A program made the translations under genes and the position numbers. Below the pieces are notes generated by a model that was not told the DNA's origin, ran no database searches, and saw only the letters and a list, made by a program, of their open reading frames with translations. A stretch of 64,000 nucleotides of DNA. It comes from Candidatus Petromonas tenebris (GTDB lineage: Bacteria > Bacillota > Clostridia > Peptostreptococcales > Caminicellaceae). This document shows, in pieces, positions 54,825 to 64,000 of the stretch (the stretch's first letter is position 1; every line of letters starts with the position of its first letter). The stretch spans positions 23,267-87,266 of the forward strand of contig JACCKY010000014.1 of NCBI GenBank assembly GCA_014236755.1, given 5' to 3'.

Positions 54825-56444
54825 ATGTATATGTCTAAACTTATAGGGAAAACTTTAAAAAAAGCAAATGAAGATTATAACTTTGAAAGTCAAAGTCTTC
54901 TTTTAAGAGCAGGTATGATTAGAAAAATCGACCATGGTTATTACAGCTTGCTGCCCATGGGCGTTAAGACTATTGATAATATAACCAGATTTTTATCAGA
55001 TCATTTGGAGGAGCTAGGATTTCAAAAAATTCATATGGCTGCTATTCCATATGAAATTGAAAAAAATTTATACCTCTCCTTTGGAAATGAAATAAAATCC
55101 TATAAGGATTTGCCTGGAAATCTTTATGAAATTCGAATTTCAGAAAGGGAAGAAATTAAGGCTCGTGACGGAATTATGAATTCTAAAAATTTTATAGAGC
55201 TAAAAGGATATGGCTTTTATGAAGATGCACGAAGCCTGATTGACAGCTATGAAAATATAAAGGATCTACTAAAGAGACTACTGGATAAAGTAGGACTGAG
55301 TACATATGATGTAAATACCTACAATGAAAAGACTATGGGTTTTGAAGGCCACAAAATAATTGTTCCTATAGAGAACGGGGATAGTAATATATATACATGC
55401 GAGAAATGTGGTTATACAGTTTCAGAAGAAGTAGCTTGGTTTCATGTTGAAGAAAAGTATCAACCTTATGATAAAGATATAGAAAAGATTTATACACCAG
55501 ATATAAAGACTATAAAGGAACTGGAAGACTTTTTAAAAATAGAGGCTGCATCTTTGGCAAAGACTCTACTGGTTAAAGCTAGTGATGAAATAATAGCCAT
55601 AGTTCTAAGGGGAGACAGAGAGCTTAACTTATATAAGCTAAGTAATGTACTTAAGGTTCCCTTGGAAGAGATTGAAATGGCTGATGAAGAAGATATAAAA
55701 GGAAGCATAAAGACGGCTACGGGATTTGTAGGACCAGTGGGACTTGAAAATGTTAAAGTTATAGTTGATAGGGAAATTGCAAAGCAGGGACCCTGGGTGA
55801 CAGGATCAAATGAAAAGGACTATCACTTTAAAAATGTAAAATACGGGAAAGATTTCAAAGGTGATATAGTTGATGATGTAAGTTACATAAAAGAAAACGA
55901 TAGATGTCCTATTTGTAGCAGTAAACTTCAAAAGATAAGTGGAATAGCTATAGTAAATATTCTTAATCTAAATAATGAACTGAGTAAGAGGCAACGTTTT
56001 AGCTATTTAGACCAAAATGGAAAAACCCAAGATGTTTATGGTATTACTTTAAATATAGATATTTACAGACTTTTTAGCTGCATAGCCGAAAAATATCATG
56101 ATGATTACGGGATAATATGGCCTATGAAAGTAGCTCCGTATCATGTAATTATAAGCATATTAAACATGAAAAAAGAAGAACAAGTAGATTTGGGCCAAAA
56201 GTTGTATAGTGAAATGAGAGATTCTAATATAAAAGTTTTACTTGATGATAGAAATGAGAGGGCTGGAGCAAAGTTTAATGATGCGGATCTTTTAGGAATT
56301 CCTATAAGAATAACAGTAGGTAAAGGAGCAAAAGAAAAGAAAGTTGAGTATAAACTAAGGTGGGAAAAGGAAAGAGAAGAGCTTAAGGGCCATGAAGCCC
56401 TTGGCAAAACTCTAAAACTTTTAAAGAAAGAAGAGGTTCTATAG
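54825..56444 (+). CDS. proS2: Divergent bacterial-type prolyl-tRNA synthetase paralogue (ProS2)
   Basis: The protein is 539 residues from the ATG at 54825 (GGGGAG 8 bases upstream; the ATG at 54819 is too close). Bacterial ProRS layout: N-terminus MSKLIGKTLKKA...SLLLRAGMIRKIDHGYYSLLPMG, an editing-type insertion near 220-380 (SLAKTLLVKA, TGFVGPVGL), motif 3 near NIDIYRLFSCIAEKY, and a C-terminal anticodon domain. Motif 2 reads ISEREEIKARDGIMNSKNFIELKGYGFY instead of the usual FRxExRPRxGLxRxREFxMKDxYSF, and the protein is shorter than the usual 560-570. Aminoacylation is uncertain; a trans-editing role is possible. It directly precedes gltX. Confidence 0.85.
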   Translation: MYMSKLIGKTLKKANEDYNFESQSLLLRAGMIRKIDHGYYSLLPMGVKTIDNITRFLSDHLEELGFQKIHMAAIPYEIEKNLYLSFGNEIKSYKDLPGNLYEIRISEREEIKARDGIMNSKNFIELKGYGFYEDARSLIDSYENIKDLLKRLLDKVGLSTYDVNTYNEKTMGFEGHKIIVPIENGDSNIYTCEKCGYTVSEEVAWFHVEEKYQPYDKDIEKIYTPDIKTIKELEDFLKIEAASLAKTLLVKASDEIIAIVLRGDRELNLYKLSNVLKVPLEEIEMADEEDIKGSIKTATGFVGPVGLENVKVIVDREIAKQGPWVTGSNEKDYHFKNVKYGKDFKGDIVDDVSYIKENDRCPICSSKLQKISGIAIVNILNLNNELSKRQRFSYLDQNGKTQDVYGITLNIDIYRLFSCIAEKYHDDYGIIWPMKVAPYHVIISILNMKKEEQVDLGQKLYSEMRDSNIKVLLDDRNERAGAKFNDADLLGIPIRITVGKGAKEKKVEYKLRWEKEREELKGHEALGKTLKLLKKEEVL

Positions 56445-56551
56445 GCATTGTAATGAATTCGTTAAAATTCTTGATAGATAAATGCTTTTAGGATATAATA
56501 ATCTAATATAATGATGGAAAATCGTAGTTGATATAAATAGGAGGTAGAATA

Positions 56552-58030
56552 ATGACTGTAAGAGTTAGATTTGCTCCAAGTCCAACGGGGTATGTACATA
56601 TAGGTGGACTTAGAACGGCACTGTATAACTATCTGTTCGCCAAGCAAAATGACGGAAAATATATTTTGAGAATAGAGGATACAGATAGAACTAGATACGT
56701 TGAAGGTGCAGTAGAGGGAATTGTAAAAGCTATGGAATGGTCTGGTGTAATGCATGATGAAGGATTGTTTTTAGAAGACGGCAAGTTGGTTCAAAGAGGA
56801 GAATGCGGACCCTACGTACAGTCGGAAAGGCTTGACATATATAAAGAATATATCGAAAAACTATTAGAGGGCGGACATGCATATTACTGTTTTTGTTCCA
56901 AGGAAAGACTTGAAAAGGTAAGGCAAGAGCAGAAGGCAAAGGGACTGACTCCAAAGTACGATGGATTTTGTAGAGATATTAGTTTACAAGAGGCTAGAAA
57001 GAGAGCGGCAAATGGAGAGGCCCATGTTATAAGATTGAGATTACCTGAAAATAAAGATATAACATTTGATGATATTGTAAGAGGAAAAGTTACAATGAAT
57101 ACAAGTGATTTAGATGATCAGGTATTAATGAAAACTGATGGATATCCTACCTACCACTTTGCTGTAATAGTTGATGATCATTTGATGGGTATTACCCATG
57201 TAATTAGGGGCGAAGAGTGGCTATCATCAACTCCTAAGCATATATTTATGTATGAAGCCTTTGGATGGGAAGCTCCACAATTTGTACATCTTCCAAATAT
57301 TCTTAACAAAAACAAGAAGAAGCTTAGCAAAAGGCATGGAGACGTTGCAGTAGAAGACTTTGAGAAAAAGGGATATTTACCTGAGGCTCTCGTGAACTAT
57401 ATAGCTTTAGTTGGGTGGAATCCAGAGGGCACTGGAGAGATAATGTCCATAGAGGAAATGATAGAAAAGTTTTCTCTAGACAGAGTTTCAAAGAGCGGTG
57501 GAGTTTTCGATGTAGATAAGCTAAACTGGGTCAACTCACACTATATAAAAAATGGTGATTTAGATAGACTGACTAAATTATGTATTCCTTATTTAGTAGA
57601 AGATGGCTTGATAAAGGAAGAAGAAAAGGATGAAAAGTTTGAGTGGGTTAAGAGAATAGTTAAAAGCGCCCAGGAGCGAATAGAATATCTGGCTCAAATA
57701 AGTGAGTACGCAAAAAGATTTTTTGGAGAAGAAGTTGAACTTGAGAATGAAGATGTAAAAGATATGTTAAAAAAGGAACATGTGGCTAGCCTATTGAATA
57801 TATTTAAAGATAAAGTAAAAAATGCAGACGAGATAAATGATGAGTTTGGTAAAAAGGTATTTAAGATGATTCAGAAGGAAAGCGGCATTAAGGGTAAGAA
57901 TTTATATATGCCTATAAGAGCGGCTTTGACAGGTCAGCTTCATGGACCCGATATAGACCAGATAATAGTTATATTAGGAAGAGACACTATCATTAAACGT
58001 GTAGAATACGTAGAAAAAAACTATATATAA
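56552..58030 (+). CDS. gltX: Glutamyl-tRNA synthetase
   Basis: The 492-residue class I synthetase has the HIGH region [21 protein letters not shown] at the N-terminus and the KMSKS equivalent [15 protein letters not shown] near residue 258. A C-terminal helical anticodon domain follows. It charges tRNA-Glu (and possibly tRNA-Gln if the organism uses GatCAB). RBS AGGAGG precedes the ATG. The gene ends just before the cysteine T-box, so cysE-cysS are separately controlled by attenuation even if transcribed from the same promoter. Confidence 0.97.
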   Translation: MTVRVRFAPSPTGYVHIGGLRTALYNYLFAKQNDGKYILRIEDTDRTRYVEGAVEGIVKAMEWSGVMHDEGLFLEDGKLVQRGECGPYVQSERLDIYKEYIEKLLEGGHAYYCFCSKERLEKVRQEQKAKGLTPKYDGFCRDISLQEARKRAANGEAHVIRLRLPENKDITFDDIVRGKVTMNTSDLDDQVLMKTDGYPTYHFAVIVDDHLMGITHVIRGEEWLSSTPKHIFMYEAFGWEAPQFVHLPNILNKNKKKLSKRHGDVAVEDFEKKGYLPEALVNYIALVGWNPEGTGEIMSIEEMIEKFSLDRVSKSGGVFDVDKLNWVNSHYIKNGDLDRLTKLCIPYLVEDGLIKEEEKDEKFEWVKRIVKSAQERIEYLAQISEYAKRFFGEEVELENEDVKDMLKKEHVASLLNIFKDKVKNADEINDEFGKKVFKMIQKESGIKGKNLYMPIRAALTGQLHGPDIDQIIVILGRDTIIKRVEYVEKNYI

Positions 58031-58039
58031 AAAAGCGTT

Positions 58040-58276
58040 GATTAGGAGAGTAGATTTGTTGATGCTTATAGAGAGGGATTGTCAGCGGCTGAAAGCAGTC
58101 CTAAGCTAAATACAAGTCGAAATGCACCTATGAGTCCTAGGCTGAAGTCTAAGTAGGTCTAGGCGGATAACTCCGTTAAAGGTTAAAAAAGTTGGGGCAT
58201 TTTATGTCCAAACAGAGTGGAACCGCGGATAAACCTCCGTCTCTGATAAAGTATCAGGGATGGAGGTTTGTTGTTT
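58040..58276 (+). promoter_or_regulatory. T-box leader controlling cysE-cysS (cysteine)
   Basis: The specifier loop GAAATGC has TGC (58123-58125), a cysteine codon, followed by ACCTATGAGTCC. The T-box AGAGTGGAACCGCGG lies at 58214-58228. A terminator follows, AAACCTCCGTCTCTGAT paired with ATCAGGGATGGAGGTTT and a T-rich tail. Uncharged tRNA-Cys should allow read-through, so cysteine synthesis and tRNA-Cys charging respond together to cysteine shortage. Confidence 0.93.
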
Positions 58277-58303
58277 TTTAAATCAAAAAGGGGAGGAAGA
58301 GCA

Positions 58304-58978
58304 ATGTTTAGAAATTTGATTCAGGATATTGATTCAATACTTGAGAGAGACCCGGCAGCTAAAAACAGATTTGAAGTAATTCTTTGTTATTCAGGACTTC
58401 ATGCATTATTTCTTCATAGGATAGCCCATTTCTTTTACAAAAAAAATTTAACTTTGATTGCAAGAATTATTTCACAGGTAAACAGATTTTTAACGGGAAT
58501 AGAGATACACCCGGGTGCCAAGATAGGCAAGGGACTCTTTATAGATCATGGAATGGGAGTAGTTATCGGAGAAACTACTGAAATAGGTGACGATGTAACC
58601 ATCTATCAGGGGGTTACTTTAGGTGGAACAGGAAAAGAAAAGGGTAAAAGACATCCGACCATAGGCAACAATGTAGTTATAGCTTCAGGAGCAAAGGTTT
58701 TAGGCCCTTTCAAAGTTGGAGATAATTCTAAAATAGGAGCAGGATCAGTAGTGCTGAAGGAGGTGCCTCCAAATTGTACAGTTGTTGGAGTACCTGGAAG
58801 AGTAGTGATAAAAGACAATGTAAAGGTTGATACAGTTACGAGAAAACCTCATGCTGACCTTGATCAGGTTAAGCTTCCTGATCCTGTTGCACATGAACTT
58901 GAATGTTTGAGAAAGAGACTAACAAAACTGGAAAAAATGATAAAAGACGAGAGGGGAGAAAAGAATGAGATTATATAA
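58304..58978 (+). CDS. cysE: Serine O-acetyltransferase
   Basis: The protein is 224 residues from the ATG at 58304 (GGGGAGGAAG upstream; the open frame reaches into the T-box terminator). An N-terminal helical domain is followed by the left-handed beta helix of hexapeptide repeats, [24 protein letters not shown] then [17 protein letters not shown], with the catalytic His in DHGMG. It makes O-acetylserine from serine and acetyl-CoA. It overlaps cysS by 14 bp and shares its T-box. No cysK is present in the window. Confidence 0.96.
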   Translation: MFRNLIQDIDSILERDPAAKNRFEVILCYSGLHALFLHRIAHFFYKKNLTLIARIISQVNRFLTGIEIHPGAKIGKGLFIDHGMGVVIGETTEIGDDVTIYQGVTLGGTGKEKGKRHPTIGNNVVIASGAKVLGPFKVGDNSKIGAGSVVLKEVPPNCTVVGVPGRVVIKDNVKVDTVTRKPHADLDQVKLPDPVAHELECLRKRLTKLEKMIKDERGEKNEII

Positions 58979-60359
58979 CACCTTAACTAGGCAAAAAGAA
59001 GAATTTAAACCCTTGGTACCTGGAGAAGTAAAGATGTACGTTTGTGGGCCAACGGTTTATAACTATTTTCATATAGGTAATGCAAGACCCTTTATCGTAT
59101 TTGATACCCTGAGAAGATATCTGGAGTATAAAGGGTATAAGGTAACATATGTACAGAACTTTACCGACGTAGATGACAAGATAATAAACAAGGCAAAGGA
59201 AGAAGGGCTAGATTCAAGGGAAATAAGCGAAAAGTATATAGGAGAGTATTTTAAAGATGCCGATGCGTTAGGCATAAAGAGGGCCACAATACATCCAAAG
59301 GTTACGGAAAACATTAAAGAAATCATAGATTTTATACAAAAGCTTATAAATAAAGGCTATGCGTACGAAGTAGACGGTAATGTTTACTTTGATACTACAA
59401 AGTTTGGTGGATATGGCAAACTTTCAAAACAGAGCATTGAAGAACTTGAAGCTGGTGCCAGAGTAGAGATAAATGAAGCCAAGAAAAGCCCTATGGACTT
59501 TGCCCTTTGGAAAAAACAAAAACCCGGTGAGCCTGCATGGGATAGTCCATGGGGGCAAGGCAGACCGGGATGGCATATAGAGTGCTCAGTGATGTCCACA
59601 AAGTATCTTGGAGAAACAATAGACATTCATGCAGGGGGGCAGGATTTGGTTTTCCCTCATCATGAAAACGAAATAGCCCAAAGCGAGGCCTTCAGTGGGA
59701 AGCCCTTTGCAAGATACTGGCTGCACAATGGGTATATAACTATAAACAATGAAAAGATGTCTAAATCTAAAGGGAATTTCTTTACGGTTAGAGATATAGT
59801 AAGTGAGTTTGATCCGGAAGTCGTTAGATTTTTCCTATTATCAGCCCACTACAGAAATCCTATAAACTTTAGTAGAGAACTGATGAAACAGTCGAAAAAT
59901 GCTCTGGAGAGGCTCTATAATTCAAAAGAGAACCTTGAACACCTCATGGAAAATGCAAAGTCAGAAAAGATGACTGCAAACGAAAAGGATATTTTAAAAG
60001 GATTAGAAAAATATAGATATAAATTTATAGAGGCGATGGACGACGATTTAAATACTGCCGATGCTATCGCGGCAATATTCGAGCTTGTTAAGGAAATAAA
60101 TACAAAGATAGATGGAGAGTCTTCAAAGGAGCTTATAGAAAAAAGCTATGAACTGTTTAGAGAGCTCACGGAAGTACTGGGACTTTTAACAAAAAAAAAG
60201 GAAATTCTTGATGAAGATATTCAAAGACTTATAGAAGAAAGGCAAAAGGCAAGGAAAGAAAAGAACTATGCTTTAGCTGATAAGATAAGAGATGATCTAA
60301 AGGCAAAAGGTATCATTTTAGAGGATACTCCTCAGGGAGTTAAGTGGAAAAGAGTGTAG
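58965..60359 (+). CDS. cysS: Cysteinyl-tRNA synthetase
   Basis: The 464-residue class I synthetase has the zinc/HIGH region [20 protein letters not shown] near residues 24-43, zinc ligands including [14 protein letters not shown] and [10 protein letters not shown], and the KMSKS loop [17 protein letters not shown] near 263. It starts within the last codons of cysE, so the two are translationally coupled. The pair is controlled by a cysteine T-box. A stem-loop terminator follows. Confidence 0.97.
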   Translation: MRLYNTLTRQKEEFKPLVPGEVKMYVCGPTVYNYFHIGNARPFIVFDTLRRYLEYKGYKVTYVQNFTDVDDKIINKAKEEGLDSREISEKYIGEYFKDADALGIKRATIHPKVTENIKEIIDFIQKLINKGYAYEVDGNVYFDTTKFGGYGKLSKQSIEELEAGARVEINEAKKSPMDFALWKKQKPGEPAWDSPWGQGRPGWHIECSVMSTKYLGETIDIHAGGQDLVFPHHENEIAQSEAFSGKPFARYWLHNGYITINNEKMSKSKGNFFTVRDIVSEFDPEVVRFFLLSAHYRNPINFSRELMKQSKNALERLYNSKENLEHLMENAKSEKMTANEKDILKGLEKYRYKFIEAMDDDLNTADAIAAIFELVKEINTKIDGESSKELIEKSYELFRELTEVLGLLTKKKEILDEDIQRLIEERQKARKEKNYALADKIRDDLKAKGIILEDTPQGVKWKRV

Positions 60360-60390
60360 AAATCTAAAACTATATTAGGTTAAGGACTGA

Positions 60391-60427
60391 GAGGATATGA
60401 GAGTGACTTTATCATGTCCTCTTTTGT
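60391..60427 (+). terminator. Terminator after cysS
   Basis: GAGGATATGA (60391-60400) pairs with TCATGTCCTC (60412-60421, one G-U) and TTTTGTAT follows. The remaining 60428-60677 stretch shows no gene; it should contain the mrnC promoter. Confidence 0.85.
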
Positions 60428-60677
60428 ATATTAAGGTAAAGTTTTTAAAAAAGCATTTTAATATAAAAAGAATTTTGAGGAATCGAAATAATTAGTTGAT
60501 GTAAAAATAATAATAAAAATAGCGCAATAGTATTATTGATTAAAACAGTAAAACTATGGTAAAGTAGAGTGTGAGTAAATTTAATTCTAGATACTTTTGA
60601 ACCTATGGGAAAGAATATTATTGCAGTATAGTTATGGTTAAAGGGAGGACAAGCTAAGAATAAAGGCAGGTAATTGT

Positions 60678-61109
60678 ATGAAAAAGTTTTTGGATTTAAT
60701 GAATTTAGATATGAAAGATGAAAGCGAAGTTAGAATGATGGCTCCCCTAGTACTGGCTTATATTGGGGATGCATTGTATGAAATATATATAAGAACCTAT
60801 ATAATCCATAAGTATAAGGGTAAAGTAAATGATCTTCACCGGATTTCCACAAAGTTTGTAAATGCATCGGCCCAGGCTTTGATTGTACATACATTGGAAG
60901 ATGACTTTTCTGAAGAAGAGTGGTGGATAATAAAAAGAGGGCGAAATCAGAAGTCAGGATCGATGCCTAAGAATGCAAGTCTTGTAGATTATAAATATGC
61001 AACGGGATTTGAATGTCTACTTGGATATTTATATCTCATGGAGAGGGAAGATAGACTTTTGCAGATAGTAAGTAAAGCCATAGAAGTTATAGAAAATCAA
61101 ATGAATTAA
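60678..61109 (+). CDS. mrnC: Mini-ribonuclease III
   Basis: The 143-residue protein is the RNase III catalytic domain without a double-stranded-RNA-binding domain. LVLAYIGDALYEIYIRTYII contains the catalytic Asp, and YATGFECLLGYLYLME contains the C-terminal Glu. Length matches the family of about 140. In B. subtilis Mini-III matures 23S rRNA ends. The position after cysS and before rlmB is conserved. Its start follows AAAGGCAGGT. Confidence 0.95.
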   Translation: MKKFLDLMNLDMKDESEVRMMAPLVLAYIGDALYEIYIRTYIIHKYKGKVNDLHRISTKFVNASAQALIVHTLEDDFSEEEWWIIKRGRNQKSGSMPKNASLVDYKYATGFECLLGYLYLMEREDRLLQIVSKAIEVIENQMN

Positions 61110-61183
61110 GGTTTAAGTCAGATACTGATAAACAATTTTCAGCTATTTATTATGTCTTTTATTTCAAAATGTGAGGGGATTTT

Positions 61184-61549
61184 ATGAACGAAAGGGAAAA
61201 AACTTATCTAACCATTATTATAATTTTATTAATGGCATTAATTATAAAATCCTTTTATTTGGATGAAGTGAGACCCGTGACTGAGGAAGAAAAGATGTTT
61301 AAAGATTATGTATATAGACTTGTTGAAGAAAAACATGATGGGTTGTTAAGCAAAAGTAATATAATTAGTTATAGGGTTGTAAGTATTAAGAAAATAGAAA
61401 ATGATGGAGTATCTATAATAGAAGTAAAAGATGGAGAAAATAAAAGTTATAAGCAAGTTGAGATTCCGGGTAAATATAAGGCAAAAGTTAGAAAATACCT
61501 ACTCCACTTTATACCGTATGGAGAAGATACGGTTTTAAGTAGAAAGTAA
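61184..61549 (+). CDS. Hypothetical protein with N-terminal membrane anchor
   Basis: The 121-residue protein has an N-terminal signal-anchor helix at residues 8-25 (LTIIIILLMALIIKSF). The remaining 95 residues are polar and likely extracytoplasmic, with beta-rich segments (IISYRVVSIKKI, GVSIIEVKDGENKSYKQVEIPGKYKAKVRKYLLHF). No family is recognised. It lies between mrnC and rlmB, a spot where other Clostridia may carry thyX or an unknown ORF. RBS GTGAGGGGA precedes the ATG. Confidence 0.75.
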   Translation: MNEREKTYLTIIIILLMALIIKSFYLDEVRPVTEEEKMFKDYVYRLVEEKHDGLLSKSNIISYRVVSIKKIENDGVSIIEVKDGENKSYKQVEIPGKYKAKVRKYLLHFIPYGEDTVLSRK

Positions 61550-61629
61550 ATTAACTGGTAGTATAAAAAGTCAAAAAATGTTGTAAAGTAACGGAGTTAC
61601 AAGCTATTAAAAGAAGAGGTGTATATAAG

Positions 61630-62382
61630 ATGAATGATAAAAGCATAATAGAAGGTCGTAACCCGGTTATCGAAGCCTTAAAAGCGGAGAGGGAGATCGA
61701 CAAAATACTTATTGCCAAAGGAAATAGAGAAGGTTCTATAAAGAAAATCATAGGTATGTCTAAGGATAGAGGAATTCCCGTGCAGTATGTAGATAAAAAT
61801 AAACTTAATCAAATAGCTGCTTCCAATGCCCATCAAGGAGTTATTGCATACGTCGCAGCCTATAAGTATTATGAATTGGATGATATTTTGGATAGAGCCA
61901 AAAGTAAAGGAGAAGACATATTTTTAGTTATATTAGATGAAATTAAGGACCCCCATAATCTTGGTTCTGTGTTAAGAACAGCTGACGCAGCAGGTGTTCA
62001 TGGTATAATTATTCCTAAAAGGAGGTCTGTAGGTCTGACGGCTACGGTTGCAAAAACTTCAGCTGGAGCTATAGAGTACGTTCCCGTGGCTAAAGTAACT
62101 AACTTGGCAAGGACTATAGACTATCTGAAGGAAAAGGGAGTGTGGGTTATCGGTGCCGATATGGAGGGAGAAAATCTACACTATAACAGTGAGTTAAAGG
62201 GTAATATTGCTCTGGTGATCGGAAGTGAAGGCAAGGGTTTAAGCAGACTAGTCAAAGAGAAGTGTGATTTTTCAGTTAGACTTCCTATGAAGGGAGAGGT
62301 AAGTTCGCTAAATGCTTCCGTAGCTGCTTCTATCCTGATGTATGAGGTCCTTAAGCAAAGAGATGCAGACAGGGTGAAGTAA
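61630..62382 (+). CDS. rlmB: 23S rRNA 2'-O-methyltransferase RlmB (SpoU family)
   Basis: The 250-residue protein has an N-terminal RNA-binding domain (IEGRNPVIEALKAEREIDKIL). The SpoU/TrmH knotted methyltransferase motifs follow: LDEIKDPHNLGSVLRTADAAG near 105, VIGSEGKGLSRLVKEKCD near 195, and LPMKGEVSSLNASVAASIL near 215. It methylates a guanosine ribose in the large-subunit rRNA (Gm2251 in E. coli). It ends 2 bp before the NYN-domain gene. Confidence 0.93.
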   Translation: MNDKSIIEGRNPVIEALKAEREIDKILIAKGNREGSIKKIIGMSKDRGIPVQYVDKNKLNQIAASNAHQGVIAYVAAYKYYELDDILDRAKSKGEDIFLVILDEIKDPHNLGSVLRTADAAGVHGIIIPKRRSVGLTATVAKTSAGAIEYVPVAKVTNLARTIDYLKEKGVWVIGADMEGENLHYNSELKGNIALVIGSEGKGLSRLVKEKCDFSVRLPMKGEVSSLNASVAASILMYEVLKQRDADRVK

Positions 62383-62384
62383 AA

Positions 62385-62903
62385 TTGAAGGATTTTTTAA
62401 TAGTTGATGGATATAATGTAATTAATGCATGGGATAGCCTTAAAGAAATCAGCAGAGAAAGTTTGGAGGAAGCAAGAAACATCTTAATCGATCAGATGGC
62501 AGAATACCACTCTTTTACAGGTATGAAGGTTATATTGGTATTTGATGCATATCAAGTGAAGGGGACACAAGTAAAAAGCGAAAATATTAAAGGAGTAGAA
62601 GTGATATTTACTAAAGAACATCAGACAGCCGATTCCTATATTGAAAAAAAAGTAGAAGAGCTGACAAAGGATAAAAGAAATGTTATAAAGGTTGTGACTT
62701 CCGATTGGGCGGAGCAGCAGGCAGTTTTAGGAAGTGGAGCTATAAGGGTTACACCTAGGGAGTTTGAAATAGATTTAGAATTTATGAAAACCAAGCTAAA
62801 GGAGAAAATGGAAAAGTCTCAAAAAAAGAAGGGGATGCTTAGTGAAAGATTAGATGATAAGGTTCTTGAAATCCTTGAAAAATGGAGGAAGGAGGAATAT
62901 TAG
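62385..62903 (+). CDS. NYN-domain ribonuclease (YacP/Rae1 family)
   Basis: The 172-residue protein starts at TTG 62385, two bases after the rlmB stop. PIN-like NYN signatures are DFLIVDGYNVINAWDSL at the N-terminus (catalytic Asp) and KVVTSDWAEQQAVLGSGAIRVTPREFEIDL near residues 105-130. The B. subtilis relative Rae1 enters the ribosome A site and cuts specific mRNAs. The rlmB-rae1-sigH order here matches that seen in Firmicutes. The C-terminal tail is a lysine-rich helix. Confidence 0.9.
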   Translation: MKDFLIVDGYNVINAWDSLKEISRESLEEARNILIDQMAEYHSFTGMKVILVFDAYQVKGTQVKSENIKGVEVIFTKEHQTADSYIEKKVEELTKDKRNVIKVVTSDWAEQQAVLGSGAIRVTPREFEIDLEFMKTKLKEKMEKSQKKKGMLSERLDDKVLEILEKWRKEEY

Positions 62904-62994
62904 AACTTGACTGGATTATGTAAATTAGGATATAATATAAAGGCATAGTTTTTACATATTGGGATTAATTTACAAACTAAAGGGGCAGGAGGAG

Positions 62995-63648
62995 ATGTTG
63001 GTGGGAGTAGGTGTACATAAAAAAGAAGATATAGAAACATTTGAAGTGCTAGTTGATGAAGAAATTGTTGAAGATGCTAGACGAGGTGATTCCAGGGCGC
63101 AAGAGTATCTAATTAAAAAGTATAAAAATTTCGTCAGAGCTAAAGCAAGATCCTACTTTTTAATTGGAGCAGACAGGGAAGATATTATTCAAGAAGGAAT
63201 GATAGGGTTATTTAAAGCCATTAGGGATTTTAAGTGTGATAAAATATCATCTTTTAGAGCATTTGCAGAGCTTTGTATAACCAGGCAAATTATTACTGCC
63301 ATTAAAACTGCCACTAGGCAAAAGCATATTCCACTGAATTCTTATGTTTCACTTAATAAGCCGATCTATGATGAAGAGTCGGATAGAACGCTTTTAGATG
63401 TACTGTCGGGCAAGAAAATATCTGATCCTGAGGAGTTATTGATATCTAGAGAAGAAGTTACTAATATCGAAGCAAAAATAGGGGAGATATTAAGCGATCT
63501 TGAATGGCAGGTGCTTATGTACTATCTACAGGGAAAATCCTATCAGGAGATTGCCAAAGATTTGGACAGGCATGTAAAGTCTATCGACAATGCTCTACAA
63601 AGAGTAAAGAGAAAGCTCGAAAGATTTTTAGAGATTAGAGGAAGTTAA
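62995..63648 (+). CDS. sigH: RNA polymerase sigma-H factor
   Basis: Sigma-70 family: region 2 contains ADREDIIQEGMIGLFKAIRDF and region 4.2 contains LDRHVKSIDNALQRVKRKLERFL. DARRGDSRAQEYLIKKYKNFVRAKA at the N-terminus is typical of SigH. The start is uncertain: AGGAGG at 62987-62992 is close to the ATG at 62995 and better placed for TTG 62998 or GTG 63001; the open frame reaches 62959. SigH directs early sporulation and stationary-phase genes in spore-forming Firmicutes, so its presence supports a spore-former lineage. tRNA-Thr and tuf follow. Confidence 0.94.
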   Translation: MLVGVGVHKKEDIETFEVLVDEEIVEDARRGDSRAQEYLIKKYKNFVRAKARSYFLIGADREDIIQEGMIGLFKAIRDFKCDKISSFRAFAELCITRQIITAIKTATRQKHIPLNSYVSLNKPIYDEESDRTLLDVLSGKKISDPEELLISREEVTNIEAKIGEILSDLEWQVLMYYLQGKSYQEIAKDLDRHVKSIDNALQRVKRKLERFLEIRGS

Positions 63649-63678
63649 AGCTTCCAAAAACTCTCATACAAAAATTAT

Positions 63679-63707
63679 TTGACTTAGATACATAAACGTA
63701 GTAAAAT
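63679..63707 (+). promoter_or_regulatory. Promoter of tRNA-Thr
   Basis: TTGACT (63679-63684), a 17-bp spacer and TAAAAT (63702-63707) lie 13 bp upstream of the tRNA gene. Confidence 0.8.
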
Positions 63708-63720
63708 ATTATAGGTAAAT

Positions 63721-63797
63721 GCCCATGTAGCTCAGGAGGTTAGAGCGTCGCCTTGGTAAGGCGGAGGTCGGCGGTTCGAATCCGCTCGTGGGCTCCA
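63721..63797 (+). tRNA. tRNA-Thr (anticodon GGT), CCA encoded
   Basis: Cloverleaf by eye: acceptor GCCCATG with CGTGGGC, D arm with GCTCAGGAGGTTAGAGC, anticodon stem CGCC/GGCG with loop TTGGTAA (anticodon GGT, reads ACC and ACU), and T arm GGCGGTTCGAATCCGC. The 3' end TCCA is encoded. A tRNA-Thr just ahead of tuf is a known Clostridial arrangement. Confidence 0.97.
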
Positions 63798-63873
63798 TTA
63801 TATATTATTCACATACATACCATGACACACCGGGCACAGTTTTCCGGTAGAGGAATCTTTGTTAAAAAGGTAA

Positions 63874-64000
<127 letters not shown>

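Overview
The window (64 kb, AT-rich, strong AGGAGG-type ribosome binding sites, frequent TTG/GTG starts) reads as the chromosome of an anaerobic, low-GC Firmicute of class Clostridia. The best evidence is the gene order ctsR-mcsA-mcsB-clpC-radA-disA ... carD-like, PIN/TRAM, ispD, ispF, proS ... proS2-gltX-cysE-cysS-mrnC-rlmB-NYN-sigH-tRNA-Thr-tuf. This is the conserved block upstream of the rpoB/str region in Clostridia. I cannot assign a genus from the sequence alone; Tissierellales or Peptostreptococcales relatives fit.

Layout. (1) 1-11.9 kb is a catabolic and cofactor island. It holds the end of a BenE-type transporter, a ferredoxin/BFD-type Fe-S protein coupled to a LarA-family (nickel-pincer-nucleotide type) enzyme, a possible structured RNA, a divergent NadC-like protein and a MoCF/CinA-fold protein. 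Then come the three enzymes of the lower meta-cleavage pathway (2-oxopent-4-enoate hydratase, acylating acetaldehyde dehydrogenase, 4-hydroxy-2-oxovalerate aldolase) and a soluble chemoreceptor. A separate promoter and leader precede a small membrane protein, larC, larB and larE, which make the nickel-pincer cofactor. The parts suggest an oxygen-independent route to 2-oxopentenoate, pyruvate and acetyl-CoA whose substrate is unknown. (2) 12-24.7 kb is mixed accessory and housekeeping DNA: a degenerate dUTPase-like protein, a GNAT, speD, a sensor pseudogene, a LysR/YeiH pair, an enoate-reductase-type flavoprotein, an Fe-alcohol dehydrogenase with a divergent AraC regulator, aroC and a NIF3-family protein. 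(3) 24.8-40.4 kb holds an EF-G paralogue, the CtsR-controlled clp operon, radA-disA, carD, a PIN/TRAM protein, ispD, ispF and a T-box-controlled archaeal-type proS.

(4) 40.4-53.0 kb is a CRISPR-Cas cassette inserted between proS and the rest of the block. It contains a leader, an array of 33 repeat units (one with an internal deletion, one truncated at the distal end), a decayed IS256-family element, and the operon cas3-cas8-cas7-cas5-cas4-cas1-cas2-cas6 (type I, closest to I-B). Unusual points are a Cas3 with helicase first and HD nuclease last, an internal start in cas8 that would make a separate Cas11 subunit, four abnormally short spacers, and a second degenerate copy of the leader element plus one solitary repeat at the far end, where it supplies the C-terminal codons of cas6. 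(5) 53.1-64 kb returns to the conserved block: a Cys-rich small protein, an NRDE protein, a relic of a 2-hydroxyacyl-CoA dehydratase/activase locus, a divergent second ProRS, gltX, T-box-controlled cysE-cysS, mrnC, rlmB, an NYN nuclease, sigH, tRNA-Thr and the start of tuf.

All function calls rest on motif recognition by eye. No database search, alignment or folding program was run.
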